Notes: generated by a model from the sequence alone, not told the origin. Counted from the stretch's first letter, positions 43,479 through 54,078 are shown. The stretch: 64,000 bases of DNA from Acidobacteriota bacterium (GCA_013289715.1 JABCZJ010000018.1:1-64000), one strand, 5' to 3'. A program made the numbers and translations.

Positions 43479-43519
43479 GTAGCGGCGGTCCAGCTTTGCG
43501 AGACCGCCAGCGGTCCGCG
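43479..43519. repeat. Dispersed palindrome family F
   Basis: GTAGCGGCGGTCCAGCTTTGCGAGACCGCCAGCGGTCCGCG. Confidence 0.6.
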
Positions 43520-43612
43520 CCGCAACACCGATCGTGCAGCGCAGTGCACCACTACAAGACCCACCGCGCAGTCCTGGTTTGATTGCACGAACACGGCAGG
43601 AATATTCCCGGC

Positions 43613-44713
43613 TTACTTGCCTGATGGCGGCGCAGTGGGCGAAGTCGCGTAATAGCCTTTGCGGGTGCGCACGTTCAGGCCCTTGCGATCGGTCTGCACT
43701 TCGATCTTGCGATATTTCCCGGTGGATTGCGGATTCGAAGGCGAATAGGCGATGAAATACTGGCTGCGCAGTTCGGTCCCGATATCCACGAACGACTGCG
43801 CCAGATCATCCACCTTATAAGGATAGAACACGCGCCCGCCGCTCTGATCCGCGAACTCCTCCAAGACCTTGTCGCCGCCTTCGACATGCATTTTGCGCGG
43901 CTTGTCTCCATCAATAGCCAGCCAGTCGGTATTCGTGCTCACGCAATAAATCGCGGCTTCGGCGCGGATGGCCGCTTCCACGGATTCACTCAAAGCGTGA
44001 TCGCTTAAGTTGTCGTCGCCGTCGCTGATCACCACCAGCACGCGCCGGACTTCGGGGTTCGGACCCTTGGGCAGAGGAGGATTGGAAAGTTTCTCGGCGG
44101 CACGATAAATGGCGTCGTCGAGAGCAGTACCGCCGCCGGCTCGCTGTTTGCGGATCGCGTCGGTGAGCAGCGAGAGATCGCCAGTGAAATCCTGGATCAC
44201 CTCAGGCTCGTTGTCGAACGTCATCAGGAACGCCTGGTCCTTGTTTCTGCGGATCACGTGCTGTAGAAAATCGTTGGCCGCTTCCTTTTCGAATTCCAAG
44301 CGCGGGCGAATGCTGTTGGAGGTATCGAGCAGGATGCCGATGCGTAAAGGCAAGTCCGTGTCGCGTCCGAAGTAGCGAATTTCCTGTGGCGTGCCATCTT
44401 CCAGAACTCTGAAATCGGTTTGATCCAGGTCAGTAACAAATTCGCGGCGGCGATCCATCACGGTCGCGACCAGGTGCACCAGGCCCGTGGTGGAAGTGAT
44501 CGGCGGTGTCGTGGCCTGCGGCGTCGCGGGTTTCGCGGGAGCTTGTTGCGGATTCTGCGCCGGCGCATCGCCGGAGGTGGCAGGCGGAGGTGGCGGCGTT
44601 GCCGGCGCAACCTGTTGCGCGCGCGTAGAAACAGCGAAACTCAGCAACAGCACTGCCAGGAACAATACCGAAGGCACGGCAATCGGGTGTGGGGCTTTCA
44701 CGCGAATCATCAT
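43613..44713 (-). CDS. VWFA-domain exported protein (acidobacterial VWFA-related type)
   Basis: VHLVATVMDRRREFVTDLDQTDFRVLEDGTPQEIRYF; IGILLDTSNSIRPR; LNVRTRKGYYATSP; 4-bp overlap with the upstream rluD-like gene. Confidence 0.9.
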   Translation of the reverse strand: MMIRVKAPHPIAVPSVLFLAVLLLSFAVSTRAQQVAPATPPPPPATSGDAPAQNPQQAPAKPATPQATTPPITSTTGLVHLVATVMDRRREFVTDLDQTDFRVLEDGTPQEIRYFGRDTDLPLRIGILLDTSNSIRPRLEFEKEAANDFLQHVIRRNKDQAFLMTFDNEPEVIQDFTGDLSLLTDAIRKQRAGGGTALDDAIYRAAEKLSNPPLPKGPNPEVRRVLVVISDGDDNLSDHALSESVEAAIRAEAAIYCVSTNTDWLAIDGDKPRKMHVEGGDKVLEEFADQSGGRVFYPYKVDDLAQSFVDIGTELRSQYFIAYSPSNPQSTGKYRKIEVQTDRKGLNVRTRKGYYATSPTAPPSGK

Positions 44714-45759
44714 AGGTAATCCCGCAGCGCAACGTCAATCCCGCCGGGCGGCAATTTCGCCATCGCGCCGAGAGCCCTGATGTAAGCCACCAACTCTTGC
44801 GGCAGCGGCGCGCGAAATTCCATGCGCTGCCCCGTGCGGGGGTGTTCTAGTGCGATGCACGCAGCGTGCAGGAAGTTGCGTCCGAGCGACGGCAACTGCT
44901 CGCGCCCGATCGATTCCTGATGAGGCGCTCCGTACAGCGTATCGCCTACCACGGGCAGCGCCAGCGCGGAAAAATGCACGCGAATCTGGTGCGTGCGTCC
45001 GGTGTGCAGATCCGCCTCGATCAACGAGAACGCGCCCAGCCGCAGAAGCAGCCGCCAATCCGTGCGAGCCTCGCGGCCTTCGCTGCGGCGGGCAGTCATG
45101 CGCGAGCGGCGGCGCAGATCGCGCGCGACGGGCAATTCGATGCGCCCTTTTTCACCCTTGGCATGTCCATGTAAGAGTGCCAGGTAGGTTTTCTTTACCC
45201 TGCGCGCGCGAAATTCTTCCACCAATTTCAAATGAGCGGCGTCGTTGCGCGCGATGATCATTGCTCCAGAGGTGCCCTTGTCCAGACGATGCACAATTCC
45301 AGGCCGCAACGGGCGGCCGACGCTGGAAAGCCCATGCTCCACGCCATACCGATGCAGCAGCGCCGCGACGAGCGTGCCCGTATCATCGCCCGCGCCGGGA
45401 TGGACGATCATTCCAGCAGGCTTATTTACGATGGCGATGTCCTCGTCCTCGTAAAGGATGGTGAGCGGAATATTTTCCGGTTCCACGCCGGGCAGCGGCG
45501 GCTCGGGAATTTCCACCGTGATGGTTTCGCCGGATTCCAGATGATGCGAGGGCTTCTTGGCGACACCGCTCACGCGCACGCGACCTTCATCAATCAACGT
45601 CTGCACGTGCGTGCGGCTTACGTCCGGAAATTGCGCGGCGAGATAGCGGTCCAGGCGCTGCCCGGCCTGGTCTTCGGCGACCAAGAATTCGTGGTGGCGG
45701 AGCGAATCGTCTGGCGCGTCGAAATTGTCGTCGCGATCGCTATCAGAATAATCGTGCAT
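44710..45759 (-). CDS. rluD: RluA/RluD-family pseudouridine synthase
   Basis: RPGIVHRLDKGTSGAMIIARND; S4-like N-terminus; HTGRTHQIRVHFSALALPVVGD. Confidence 0.93.
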   Translation of the reverse strand: MHDYSDSDRDDNFDAPDDSLRHHEFLVAEDQAGQRLDRYLAAQFPDVSRTHVQTLIDEGRVRVSGVAKKPSHHLESGETITVEIPEPPLPGVEPENIPLTILYEDEDIAIVNKPAGMIVHPGAGDDTGTLVAALLHRYGVEHGLSSVGRPLRPGIVHRLDKGTSGAMIIARNDAAHLKLVEEFRARRVKKTYLALLHGHAKGEKGRIELPVARDLRRRSRMTARRSEGREARTDWRLLLRLGAFSLIEADLHTGRTHQIRVHFSALALPVVGDTLYGAPHQESIGREQLPSLGRNFLHAACIALEHPRTGQRMEFRAPLPQELVAYIRALGAMAKLPPGGIDVALRDYL

Positions 45760-45933
45760 GAAGGGATTCGTTGAATCTGCTTCGCGCGCTACAAGCGGCC
45801 ACGACTTGCCGCGCTATTGCAGGAAAGCCAATCTTTACGCCAGCAGTGCCCGCGAACGCCCAGGTGCGACCCGCCCCTACAGGTTCGCACACGAGCGGCA
45901 CTCTAAAGATATCCGCCTAGCGCGGCAGGCGTT

Positions 45934-46758
45934 CTAATCGCCGGCTTCGGCGCTCGCGGGCGTCACGGGCTGAATCGGCGCTTTCCCCTGCAACCCGCGC
46001 CACCACAGGAACGCCCCTGTCAGAATCAACACCAAGCTCACAATCTGCATTAACGAAACGCTGTCGTGAAACATCATGGTGCGCCCCGGATCGCCGCGGA
46101 AGAATTCGAGGATGCCGCGTTCGGTGCCATACAAAATCATGTAGGCACCAAAAATCTCGCCGACAAACCGTTGCCGCTTTCCCAACCAGATCAAAAAAAG
46201 AAAATTCAGGAATTCCAGAGACGCTTCGTAGAGCTGCGTGGGATGCAGATGAACTCCCAGCGGTGTGCCGGCCAGTTGCTCGGCCAAAGGATTCTTGAAG
46301 GTTACGCTCCAAGGCACGGTGGTGGGCTTGCCGTAGCAGCAACCAGCCGCGAAACATCCCAGTCGCCCGATGGCGTGCCCGATGGGCAGCGCGGCGGCGC
46401 ATGTATCGAGCGTCGGCAGCAGCGGCATTTTCTGAAAATGGGTGTACAGCAGAATGGTCAGCACGCCGCCCACGACGCCGCCGTAAAAAGTGCCGCCCGA
46501 TTGAAACGTAGCGACGCTGAAAATGTCGCGTGGATTCGCCATGTAATAATCCCACGCGCTCAAAATCAGCCAGATTTTCGCCACCAGCAGCGCCACCAGC
46601 ACAAAATAAATCCCCATGTTCCACAGCTTGTCGGGATCGATCCCCGCGCGCGGCGCCTGGCGCCGGCCATACCACAAGCTGATCAGCACGCCCGTAGCGA
46701 CGAGCACTCCGTAGGAATAAATCGGGATGCCGCCAAATGTGAAAAGTATCGGATGCAT
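45934..46758 (-). CDS. lgt: Prolipoprotein diacylglyceryl transferase
   Basis: MHPILFTFGGIPIYSYGVLVATG; GHAIGRLGCFAAGCCYGKPT; HPTQLYEASLEF. Confidence 0.95.
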   Translation of the reverse strand: MHPILFTFGGIPIYSYGVLVATGVLISLWYGRRQAPRAGIDPDKLWNMGIYFVLVALLVAKIWLILSAWDYYMANPRDIFSVATFQSGGTFYGGVVGGVLTILLYTHFQKMPLLPTLDTCAAALPIGHAIGRLGCFAAGCCYGKPTTVPWSVTFKNPLAEQLAGTPLGVHLHPTQLYEASLEFLNFLFLIWLGKRQRFVGEIFGAYMILYGTERGILEFFRGDPGRTMMFHDSVSLMQIVSLVLILTGAFLWWRGLQGKAPIQPVTPASAEAGD

Positions 46759-46760
46759 GC

Positions 46761-47270
46761 CTATGCCGGCTCCTGATTCGGATGCGCCTGCTCGCGAAAG
46801 AGTTCCAGCACCACCAGCGCTGCTCCCAGCACGATCGCGGAATCCGCCAGATTAAATGTGTACCAGTGATGCCCGCCGACGTGAAAATCAATGAAGTCGG
46901 TAACGCTGTGCCGCAGGAAACGATCCAGCACGTTTCCCAGCGCCCCACCGAGAATTAGCGCGAGCCCGCACTCACCCAATCGTCCGCCCGCGCGACCCGT
47001 CGCCAGCAACCACACCAGCATCGCAATCACGGCCACGGAAAAAGCGATGAGCAGCGGACCTCTCCAGGGATTTTCGGAATCGGCAAACAAACCGAACGCG
47101 ACGCCAGGATTGCTGGTGTGCACCAGGTTCAACAAGCCGGGAATCACCACGCGCAGCGAACCCACCGCAGTATGTCTTTCCACAGCATGCTTGCTGAGCT
47201 GATCCACCGCCAGCGCGCCCAGCGAAATAATTCCCAGCGCGGGCCCACGAAAACGCGAGGCAGCAGCCAT
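46761..47270 (-). CDS. lspA: Lipoprotein signal peptidase (signal peptidase II)
   Basis: LAVDQLSKHAVERH; LVHTSNPGVAFGLFAD; GALGNVLDRFLRHSVTDFIDFHVGGHHWYTFNLADSAI. Confidence 0.95.
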   Translation of the reverse strand: MAAASRFRGPALGIISLGALAVDQLSKHAVERHTAVGSLRVVIPGLLNLVHTSNPGVAFGLFADSENPWRGPLLIAFSVAVIAMLVWLLATGRAGGRLGECGLALILGGALGNVLDRFLRHSVTDFIDFHVGGHHWYTFNLADSAIVLGAALVVLELFREQAHPNQEPA

Positions 47271-50134
47271 CAGGACCGCGAACTCCCGGCAGCGAGGCCG
47301 CCATCGCGTTCAATTTCATGCAGCGCGGCAACGCAGCGTTCGCAAAGTGTCGGATAATCCGCGCTTTCTCCCACATGTGTCGAATAATTCCAGCAGCGCT
47401 CGCATTTTTTTCCCTGCGCGCGCTCGATGCGAATCTGCAAGCCCTCGATTCCGCACGCAGCCGCGCCCTCTACTTTTCCGTCGGCGATTTCCACTTGCGA
47501 GACGATGAACAGGCCCGGCAAATACGCGCCATATTTCCGCAGCAGCCCCGCCAAATCGGCGTCTGCCACGAGCGTTACGCGCGCTTCGAGCCCAGAGCTG
47601 ATGGTCTTGGCGGCGCGCACGGGCTCCAACGCCTTCAGAACCTCTTCGCGGACCAGCAGCAAGCGATCCCAATTCTTCGCACGAGCATCTTCCAGCACGC
47701 GTTCCAGTTCCGCTGCAACCGGGAACGTGGCCATATGCACGCTGACCGGCTCCGATGCAGCGCGCGGCAAATGCTTCCACACTTCTTCCGCAGTGAACAC
47801 AGTGATCGGCGCCATCAGTCGCAACAAAGTGCTCGCGATGCGATACACGGCAGTCTGCGCCGAACGCCGCCCGCGACTTTTGGGCGCGAACGTGTATAGC
47901 CGGTCCTTCAGCACATCGAAATAAAATGAACTGAGGTCCACCGTGCAGAAATCGTGCAACGCGTGATACACGCGATGAAATTCGAAATTGTCGTACCACT
48001 CGCGGCACTCGCGCGCCAGAGCTCCGGTGCGCCGGAGCATCCACGCGTCCATTTCCAACAGATCGCCGTGGGCCGCGGAATCGCCCGCCGGATCGAAATC
48101 GTAAAGGTTGCTGAGCGCAAAGCGGAACGTGTTGCGGATTTTCCGGTACGCTTCCGCCAGCTGCGTCATCATCGCTTCGGAAATGCGCACGTCCGCCGTG
48201 TAATCCTGCGAGACCACCCAAATCCGCAGCAGATCCGCGCCCCACTTCGCGCAGATCTCCGCTGGGTAGATGGCGTTGCCGAGCGACTTAGACATCGGCG
48301 AGCCCTTTTCATCCAGCGTCCAGCCGTGTGTCACAATCTCTCGGTACGGCGCACCGCCGCGAGTGCCGATACCCACCAGCAACGAACTCTGGAACCATCC
48401 ACGATACTGGTCCGGTCCTTCCAAATAAACATCGGCCGGCCAGCGCTGGTTGTCACGCGTCAGCACGGCCAGATGCGTCGAGCCGGATTCGAACCACACG
48501 TCGAGAATGTCTGTCTCCTTGCGCCACGTACCGTGGCCACAAGAACACTTCGTTCCCGGCGGCAGCAACTCCTCGGCACTCCGCGTAAACCACACATCCG
48601 CGCCTTCGCGCTCGAAAAACGGCAGGACGTGCCGCAGCGCCACTGGGTCCTTCAGCTGCAGCCCGCACGCGTCGCAATAAAAAACAATCAGCGGCACGCC
48701 CCAGAATCGCTGCCGCGAAATGCACCAGTCCGGACGCCCCGCGATCATTTCGCGCATGCGTTCGCGGCCCCATGCCGGCAGCCATTTCACTTTTTCGATT
48801 TCCTCCAGCGCGCGCGGACGCAGGGCCGGAGCTTTCGGCGCGGGAATCGCGGCCGTCCCGGCATCCATCTGAATGAACCACTGCTCGGTCGCGCGGAAGA
48901 TCACCGGGTTGTGGCAGCGCCAACAATGCGGGTAGCTATGCGTGATTTTCTTTTCGCCGACAAGCATGTCGCGCTTCTTCAGCAGATCAATGACGATGGG
49001 GTTCGCCTCGAACACCGTCTTGCCCTTGTACTCCGGCAAGCCCTCGATGAAGCGGCCGTCGTCGTCCTGCGGCGCGTAGGATTCCAGCCCATATTTCTGC
49101 CCAGTCCGGAAATCGTCCGCGCCGTGGCCGGGAGCTGTATGCACGATGCCGCTACCCTGATCGAGCGTCACGTAATCGGCCAGCACGCCGGGAACCTGCA
49201 TCTCGAGAAATGGATGCTGGAAGAAAACTCCTTCGAGTTTCGCGCCTTGCCACGTCGCGTGCACTGCGTGAACTTCGATGTGCAGCTCCGTTTCCAGCGC
49301 ATTCACGCGCTCTTTCGCCAGCAACAATTTTCCCGCAGACGTATCCGCCACCACATACTCAAACTCCGGATGAAACGCCAAAGCGCGGTTCGCGGGCAGC
49401 GTCCAAGGCGTAGTCGTCCAAATCAGCGCGCTGACGTCGCGATCCAACCCCAGCTCTTTCGCTTTCTCCCCGACAACAACGGGAAACCGAACCCAGATCG
49501 AAGGACTGCTGTGATCCTCGTATTCCACTTCGGCTTCAGCCAGCGCCGTGCGATCGAAAATGCACCAGTACACAGGCTTCAGCCCGCGATACACATAACC
49601 CTTCTCGTAAAAATCAAGAAAGGCTCCGGCAATCGAAGCCTCATCGCGCGCATCCATCGTCAGGTACGGCCGGTCCCACTGCCCCAAAACTCCCAGACGC
49701 TTGAATTCCACCTTGTGCTTCTCAACGAACCCGGCGGCAAACTGCCGGCACATCCGCCGAAATTCCGCCGCCGGAACTTTGCTGGTCTTTCCGCCCAACT
49801 CCTTCTCAACTTTCGTCTCGATCGGCAGCCCGTGGCAATCCCAGCCGGGAATATAAGGCGCGCGAAATCCAGACATGGTCTTGGACTTCACGATCATGTC
49901 TTTCACAACCTTATTCAGGCCAGTGCCCAAGTGGATTTCGCCCGTGGGATACGGCGGCCCATCGTGCAACACAAAAAGCGGCGCGTCGGCGCGCGATTCC
50001 AGAATGCGATAATAGAGGCCCTGCGCCTCCCAGGCCGCCAACTGTTCAGGCTCGCGCTCGGGCAGCTTCGCTTTCATGGGAAAATCTGTCTTCGGAAGAT
50101 TCAGGGTACTTTTCAGGTCCACAGGTTTAGCCAT
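47270..50134 (-). CDS. ileS: Isoleucyl-tRNA synthetase
   Basis: MAKPVDLKSTLNLPKTDFPMKAKLPEREPEQLAAWEAQGLY; HDGPPYPTGEIHLGTGLNKVVKD; C-terminal CERCWNYSTHVG...CERC zinc motif. Confidence 0.96.
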   Translation of the reverse strand: MAKPVDLKSTLNLPKTDFPMKAKLPEREPEQLAAWEAQGLYYRILESRADAPLFVLHDGPPYPTGEIHLGTGLNKVVKDMIVKSKTMSGFRAPYIPGWDCHGLPIETKVEKELGGKTSKVPAAEFRRMCRQFAAGFVEKHKVEFKRLGVLGQWDRPYLTMDARDEASIAGAFLDFYEKGYVYRGLKPVYWCIFDRTALAEAEVEYEDHSSPSIWVRFPVVVGEKAKELGLDRDVSALIWTTTPWTLPANRALAFHPEFEYVVADTSAGKLLLAKERVNALETELHIEVHAVHATWQGAKLEGVFFQHPFLEMQVPGVLADYVTLDQGSGIVHTAPGHGADDFRTGQKYGLESYAPQDDDGRFIEGLPEYKGKTVFEANPIVIDLLKKRDMLVGEKKITHSYPHCWRCHNPVIFRATEQWFIQMDAGTAAIPAPKAPALRPRALEEIEKVKWLPAWGRERMREMIAGRPDWCISRQRFWGVPLIVFYCDACGLQLKDPVALRHVLPFFEREGADVWFTRSAEELLPPGTKCSCGHGTWRKETDILDVWFESGSTHLAVLTRDNQRWPADVYLEGPDQYRGWFQSSLLVGIGTRGGAPYREIVTHGWTLDEKGSPMSKSLGNAIYPAEICAKWGADLLRIWVVSQDYTADVRISEAMMTQLAEAYRKIRNTFRFALSNLYDFDPAGDSAAHGDLLEMDAWMLRRTGALARECREWYDNFEFHRVYHALHDFCTVDLSSFYFDVLKDRLYTFAPKSRGRRSAQTAVYRIASTLLRLMAPITVFTAEEVWKHLPRAASEPVSVHMATFPVAAELERVLEDARAKNWDRLLLVREEVLKALEPVRAAKTISSGLEARVTLVADADLAGLLRKYGAYLPGLFIVSQVEIADGKVEGAAACGIEGLQIRIERAQGKKCERCWNYSTHVGESADYPTLCERCVAALHEIERDGGLAAGSSRS

Positions 50135-50374
50135 CTCTAGGGGTTCGGAAGCCTTTCTATCTTGCGAGATAGAGTTGCGCGCGGGGCAGCTGAAACACCT
50201 GGCTCCGTGACCCGTAGACCGAAGCACAGTTGTGAGTTGCTGCACAACGAAACTTGCAACTGGTATGTTACAATGGTTTTCGAATGGTGTCAGCCGCGCC
50301 CGGCCAGACATCCTTTTCCGTGGGCGCGCGTCTAAGCTTACAGAGGACTGCGGCACGACGCAGCAGGCAGCCAA

Positions 50375-51571
50375 ATGGCAGACCTTACAACGCCAATCAG
50401 CGATGCAGGCGGCACCAAGGGAGGACCGACCCTCCAGATCGGCCGCTACAAGTCTCCCGTCGCGGATTCCGAACTGCGGAATTTCTTCTCCAACGTGAGG
50501 GATTTCCTCTTCGAACGCCCCGTAAATCTGAAGGGCGCGAAAGCCACCGTATTCAACACTCCCGGATTCGGCGAAAGCATGCGCGACAACCTGAGCGAGT
50601 TCTTCCGCTCCGCCCCGCGCGGCCCTGTGAACTCCGACCTGCTGATAAACTGGAATGCCGGGTTTGCGGGCTTCTGGCAGAACCTGCGCGACCTCATTTC
50701 GCCGCCGAAACTGGCGCCGCTGAAGACCACCAGCCAGCCCGTGGCTGTGCCGGAGCTCTGGTCCAAGAACACACAATTCACACGCGTGCAGGCATTATCT
50801 CTGGCCGTCCACGTAACGATCCTGGTCCTCATTATTGGGCCGCTGCTGCTGGTGCTGCCCTCGCCTTCAACCACGAAAGCCAATTCGCAGGTGGACGTGA
50901 TGGTCATCTCGCCGTTTTCGCCCAAACTGCCTCCCGGCGCGAAGAAAGCCGGTGGTGGTGGCGGTGGCGGCGCGCATGACCCATTGCCTGCGAGCCGCGG
51001 CAAGCTGCCAAAATTCGCGATGACGCAATTCACTCCTCCGAAGGTCGTCACGAACCCGAACGCGCGCTTGGCGATGACGCCAACAGTATTAGGTCCACCG
51101 GAATTGAAGCTGCCCAGCCCCAACATGAATAACTGGGGCGACCCGCTTTCGAAAGTTATCAACGACTCAAACGGCCCCGGCAGCGGCAACGGTATCGGCT
51201 CCGGCAATGGCACTGGCGTAGGAAGCGGCAGCGGCGGCGGCGTGGGACCAGGAGAAGGCGGCGGCACCGGCGGGGGCACGTTTAATGCGGGCACGGGCGG
51301 CTACGGCTATCCAGCCTGCATTTATTGTCCGCAAGCGCAGTATTCCGACGAAGCCGTAAAAGCAAAATATCAAGGCACGGTCACGCTGGTCGCGATCATC
51401 ACCGCGGACGGCAAAGCCACCGACATCCAGGTTCTGAAGGGCCTCGGCCTCGGCCTCGATGAGAAAGCGATCGAAGCGGTTCGCACTTGGCGATTCCGGC
51501 CGGCCGCTGGACCAAATGGCAGGCCCGCACCTGTCCGTCAGACCATCGAAGTAACTTTCCACCTTTACTGA
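50375..51571 (+). CDS. TonB-family C-terminal domain protein with Gly-rich linker
   Basis: One TM segment (VTILVLIIGPLLLVLPS); GSGNGIGSGNGTGVGSGSGGGVGPGEGGGTGGGT; YQGTVTLVAIITADGKATDIQVLKGLGLGLDEKAIEAVRTWRFRPA. Confidence 0.85.
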   Translation: MADLTTPISDAGGTKGGPTLQIGRYKSPVADSELRNFFSNVRDFLFERPVNLKGAKATVFNTPGFGESMRDNLSEFFRSAPRGPVNSDLLINWNAGFAGFWQNLRDLISPPKLAPLKTTSQPVAVPELWSKNTQFTRVQALSLAVHVTILVLIIGPLLLVLPSPSTTKANSQVDVMVISPFSPKLPPGAKKAGGGGGGGAHDPLPASRGKLPKFAMTQFTPPKVVTNPNARLAMTPTVLGPPELKLPSPNMNNWGDPLSKVINDSNGPGSGNGIGSGNGTGVGSGSGGGVGPGEGGGTGGGTFNAGTGGYGYPACIYCPQAQYSDEAVKAKYQGTVTLVAIITADGKATDIQVLKGLGLGLDEKAIEAVRTWRFRPAAGPNGRPAPVRQTIEVTFHLY

Positions 51572-51656
51572 TCTCTTTTCGTCCGCAACATTCGTTCGCT
51601 TCCAGGCGTTTACCTTCAGGACCATCCCGTATCTGCTAATCCACGCATCTGCTACG

Positions 51657-52535
51657 ATGAGCAGTATGAAAATTTCCTCGAGGATTTCAATCTCCACGGT
51701 TTCTCTGCTCGTCCTCATCGCGGGCGTGATCGGAAAAGCTCCGCGCGCGGACGCACAAACCGGCACAGTGCAGTTTGTCGCGCGCGTTACTCCTTCAGGC
51801 GGCGAAGACGAACCGGTGCGCACTCTATCCTTCTACTTGCTCAGCAAAAGTTACGCGGATATTCAGAAGGAAGCCGAAGCCGCCACGCCCCCAACGAGCC
51901 TGGACAAGTTCATAGAATCGCTAGACGTTTCCAAAGAACTAAAAGCCTGGATGAAGACCAACCATCGTGTAAGCCTCTCGGGCGAAGACTTCATCAAAAT
52001 GGTCAAAGCCGACGACATCATGAACGTTCCCGAATTCTTCACCTCATACACTGAGCGAAACGTCGGCGACCGCACGGAAGGTTTCCCCACGCCAAAATAC
52101 AAGCTCGCGGACCGCGCCAAAGACCCGGCGAAATACGACCGTCTGGTGACTCAATACCACGATGCTATCCGCGCGTTCGTGATCGCCGACCCCGACAGCA
52201 AGGACGGCCTGGATTTGGGCCTGGAAGCGGTGAACCCCGGCCACAAATGGGACATGGTGAAAACCAAGAACCTCGCCGACTTGGCCCGCGAAACCGCGGA
52301 CCTGGCGCGCGGAAAATACCTGGTGGCTCGTGCCGAGACGGACATGCAGGGCCAGGGCACGCTACGCGGAATTGCTCCCGGGAATTATTGGCTCGGCACT
52401 CTTAATATCGAAGCAGTCGCAGGAGACGCGCGCGAGCGCTGGGACGTGCCCGTAACCGTCCGCGCCGGCCAACCCAGTTACGTCACACTTACCAACATCA
52501 ACGCCGTGAAATCCCCGCGTTCCGCGACACCGTAA
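51657..52535 (+). CDS. Hypothetical exported protein
   Basis: 292 aa, signal peptide ISTVSLLVLIAGVIGKAPRADAQ; no family recognised. Confidence 0.65.
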   Translation: MSSMKISSRISISTVSLLVLIAGVIGKAPRADAQTGTVQFVARVTPSGGEDEPVRTLSFYLLSKSYADIQKEAEAATPPTSLDKFIESLDVSKELKAWMKTNHRVSLSGEDFIKMVKADDIMNVPEFFTSYTERNVGDRTEGFPTPKYKLADRAKDPAKYDRLVTQYHDAIRAFVIADPDSKDGLDLGLEAVNPGHKWDMVKTKNLADLARETADLARGKYLVARAETDMQGQGTLRGIAPGNYWLGTLNIEAVAGDARERWDVPVTVRAGQPSYVTLTNINAVKSPRSATP

Positions 52536-52548
52536 GCGGCACGCACGT

Positions 52549-53160
52549 ATGACGGACGCCGCTGGCATCGCGCAATGGATTCACGACCTCGCCGGTTCGG
52601 ACGAGCGCGTGAAGATCGAATCCGCCATGAGGCTTTATTTCGCTGGCGTCGGTCTTTGCACGCCGCTACTCAGCCGCTGGGTCTCCGATCCTCATTTTCG
52701 CGAACTGACTTTGCCCGGCAGGCCGACTGGCGAGGCGCACGCTCGCTCCCAACCTTCGGCCATCATTGTGGGAATCGCCGTGCGCCCGGAAACGTTCCAG
52801 CAAATTCGCGCGGCCAATGATTCTCCGCGGCTGGCAGACGTGCCGCCTGACCAAGACGCCGTGGAATTCGAGCTGCACGTCGACGCTTCGCTCGAATTCG
52901 ATATTCTCACCACACGTGAGCCAGGCGGCCCGGGCGCGATTTCACGCTACCTGCAAAAGTTCGGTGAAGGCATCCAGCAGATCGAAATTTACGTCCGCGA
53001 TGTGGATCGCGCAACGGAAATTCTGCGCACGCGATTCGCGCTCCCGCCGCTCTATCCCGCCACCCGCGCGGGTGCCGACGGCACGCGCGTCAATTTCTTC
53101 CTCGCCACCACCCCCGACGCGAAAAAAGTTCTGATCGAGCTGGTGGAAGCCGCGCGCTAG
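52549..53160 (+). CDS. VOC-like (glyoxalase fold) protein
   Basis: GEGIQQIEIYVRDVDRATEILRTRFALPPLYPATRAGADGTRVNFFLATTPDAKKVLIELVE. Confidence 0.6.
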   Translation: MTDAAGIAQWIHDLAGSDERVKIESAMRLYFAGVGLCTPLLSRWVSDPHFRELTLPGRPTGEAHARSQPSAIIVGIAVRPETFQQIRAANDSPRLADVPPDQDAVEFELHVDASLEFDILTTREPGGPGAISRYLQKFGEGIQQIEIYVRDVDRATEILRTRFALPPLYPATRAGADGTRVNFFLATTPDAKKVLIELVEAAR

Positions 53161-53272
53161 ACTCTGTCTCGCATCGTCGCAGTCCTAGTAAGACGAGGCT
53201 TCAGCCACGACACAACCGAAGTGAAATCCGGGCGGCGTGCCGAGTGTTTGTGGTCCAGCGTGAGTTGGGGTG

Positions 53273-53300
53273 GTAGGGGCGGGTCTTAGACCCGTCCTTC
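53273..53300. repeat. Dispersed palindrome family A
   Basis: GTAGGGGCGGGTCTTAGACCCGTCCTTC. Confidence 0.7.
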
Positions 53301-53491
53301 TTCAACCGCTGAGGTATGGGGTTTGCAGTCAAGACGCTGCTTCACCAGCGCGAGCATCTTGGTCCGCGCAATCGGCATTGGCCAAGGCAATCCATCGAAT
53401 CGATCGGCGCGATACTTCCTTGTAATCTCGCATTCGTTCGGGCGTGTTACAATTCGCGAATACCCATATATTTCTAGCGAGGAGCAACTCC

Positions 53492-54022
53492 ATGCCATTC
53501 GTAAACGAGATTGAAGAGACCGAAGCAGACGGGCATCTGCGCGAGCTTTACGGAAAGATCGAGCAGAAGCTGGGATTTCTGCCGCACTACTTCAAGACGC
53601 TGGGAGCCAAGCCCGCCGTTATCGAAGCGCAGTTGCAGATGAGCGACGCCGTGATGGCCGACGGCGCTCTTTCCATGATCGTGAAAGAACAGATCGGCCT
53701 CGTGGTCAGCGGCATCAACTCATCCACCTACTGCGTGATGTTTCACATGGAGTTGCTGCGGCGCTTCGGAGTAGATAAAGCCCTGGCGCGGAAACTCACC
53801 GCCGATTACGAAAATGCCGCAGTGGATCCCAACGTGAAAGCACTTTTCAGATTTGCCGAAAAATTGACGCGCCATCCAGACGACATCGAAGAATCCGATA
53901 CCGACGCGCTGAAGAAGGCAGGGTGGGACGATGCTGCCGTGCGCGAAACAGTGCTCACGGTCGCGTATTTCAATTACATCAACCGGGTGTCGCTGGGGCT
54001 GGGCTTAGTCACGGACTTCTGA
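53492..54022 (+). CDS. Carboxymuconolactone decarboxylase/AhpD-like peroxidase-related protein
   Basis: MPFVNEIEETEADGHLRELYGKIEQKLGFLPHYFKTLGAKP; SSTYCVMFHMELL active-site-like region. Confidence 0.85.
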   Translation: MPFVNEIEETEADGHLRELYGKIEQKLGFLPHYFKTLGAKPAVIEAQLQMSDAVMADGALSMIVKEQIGLVVSGINSSTYCVMFHMELLRRFGVDKALARKLTADYENAAVDPNVKALFRFAEKLTRHPDDIEESDTDALKKAGWDDAAVRETVLTVAYFNYINRVSLGLGLVTDF

Positions 54023-54045
54023 ACACGCGAAAGCGGGAAGCTTTC

Positions 54046-54078
54046 CTAGCGGCGGTCTTCAGACCGCCAGCGATCCGC
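54046..54078. repeat. Dispersed palindrome family F
   Basis: CTAGCGGCGGTCTTCAGACCGCCAGCGATCCGC; compare 43479-43519. Confidence 0.65.

Noticed and set aside
47954-50140. 728-aa plus-strand ORF antisense to ileS
   Set aside because: Same mirror-ORF artefact; the ileS frame has clear synthetase motifs.
50135-50374. Possible T-box riboswitch upstream of ileS
   Set aside because: No recognisable T-box core or specifier-loop arrangement by eye in the short divergent gap.
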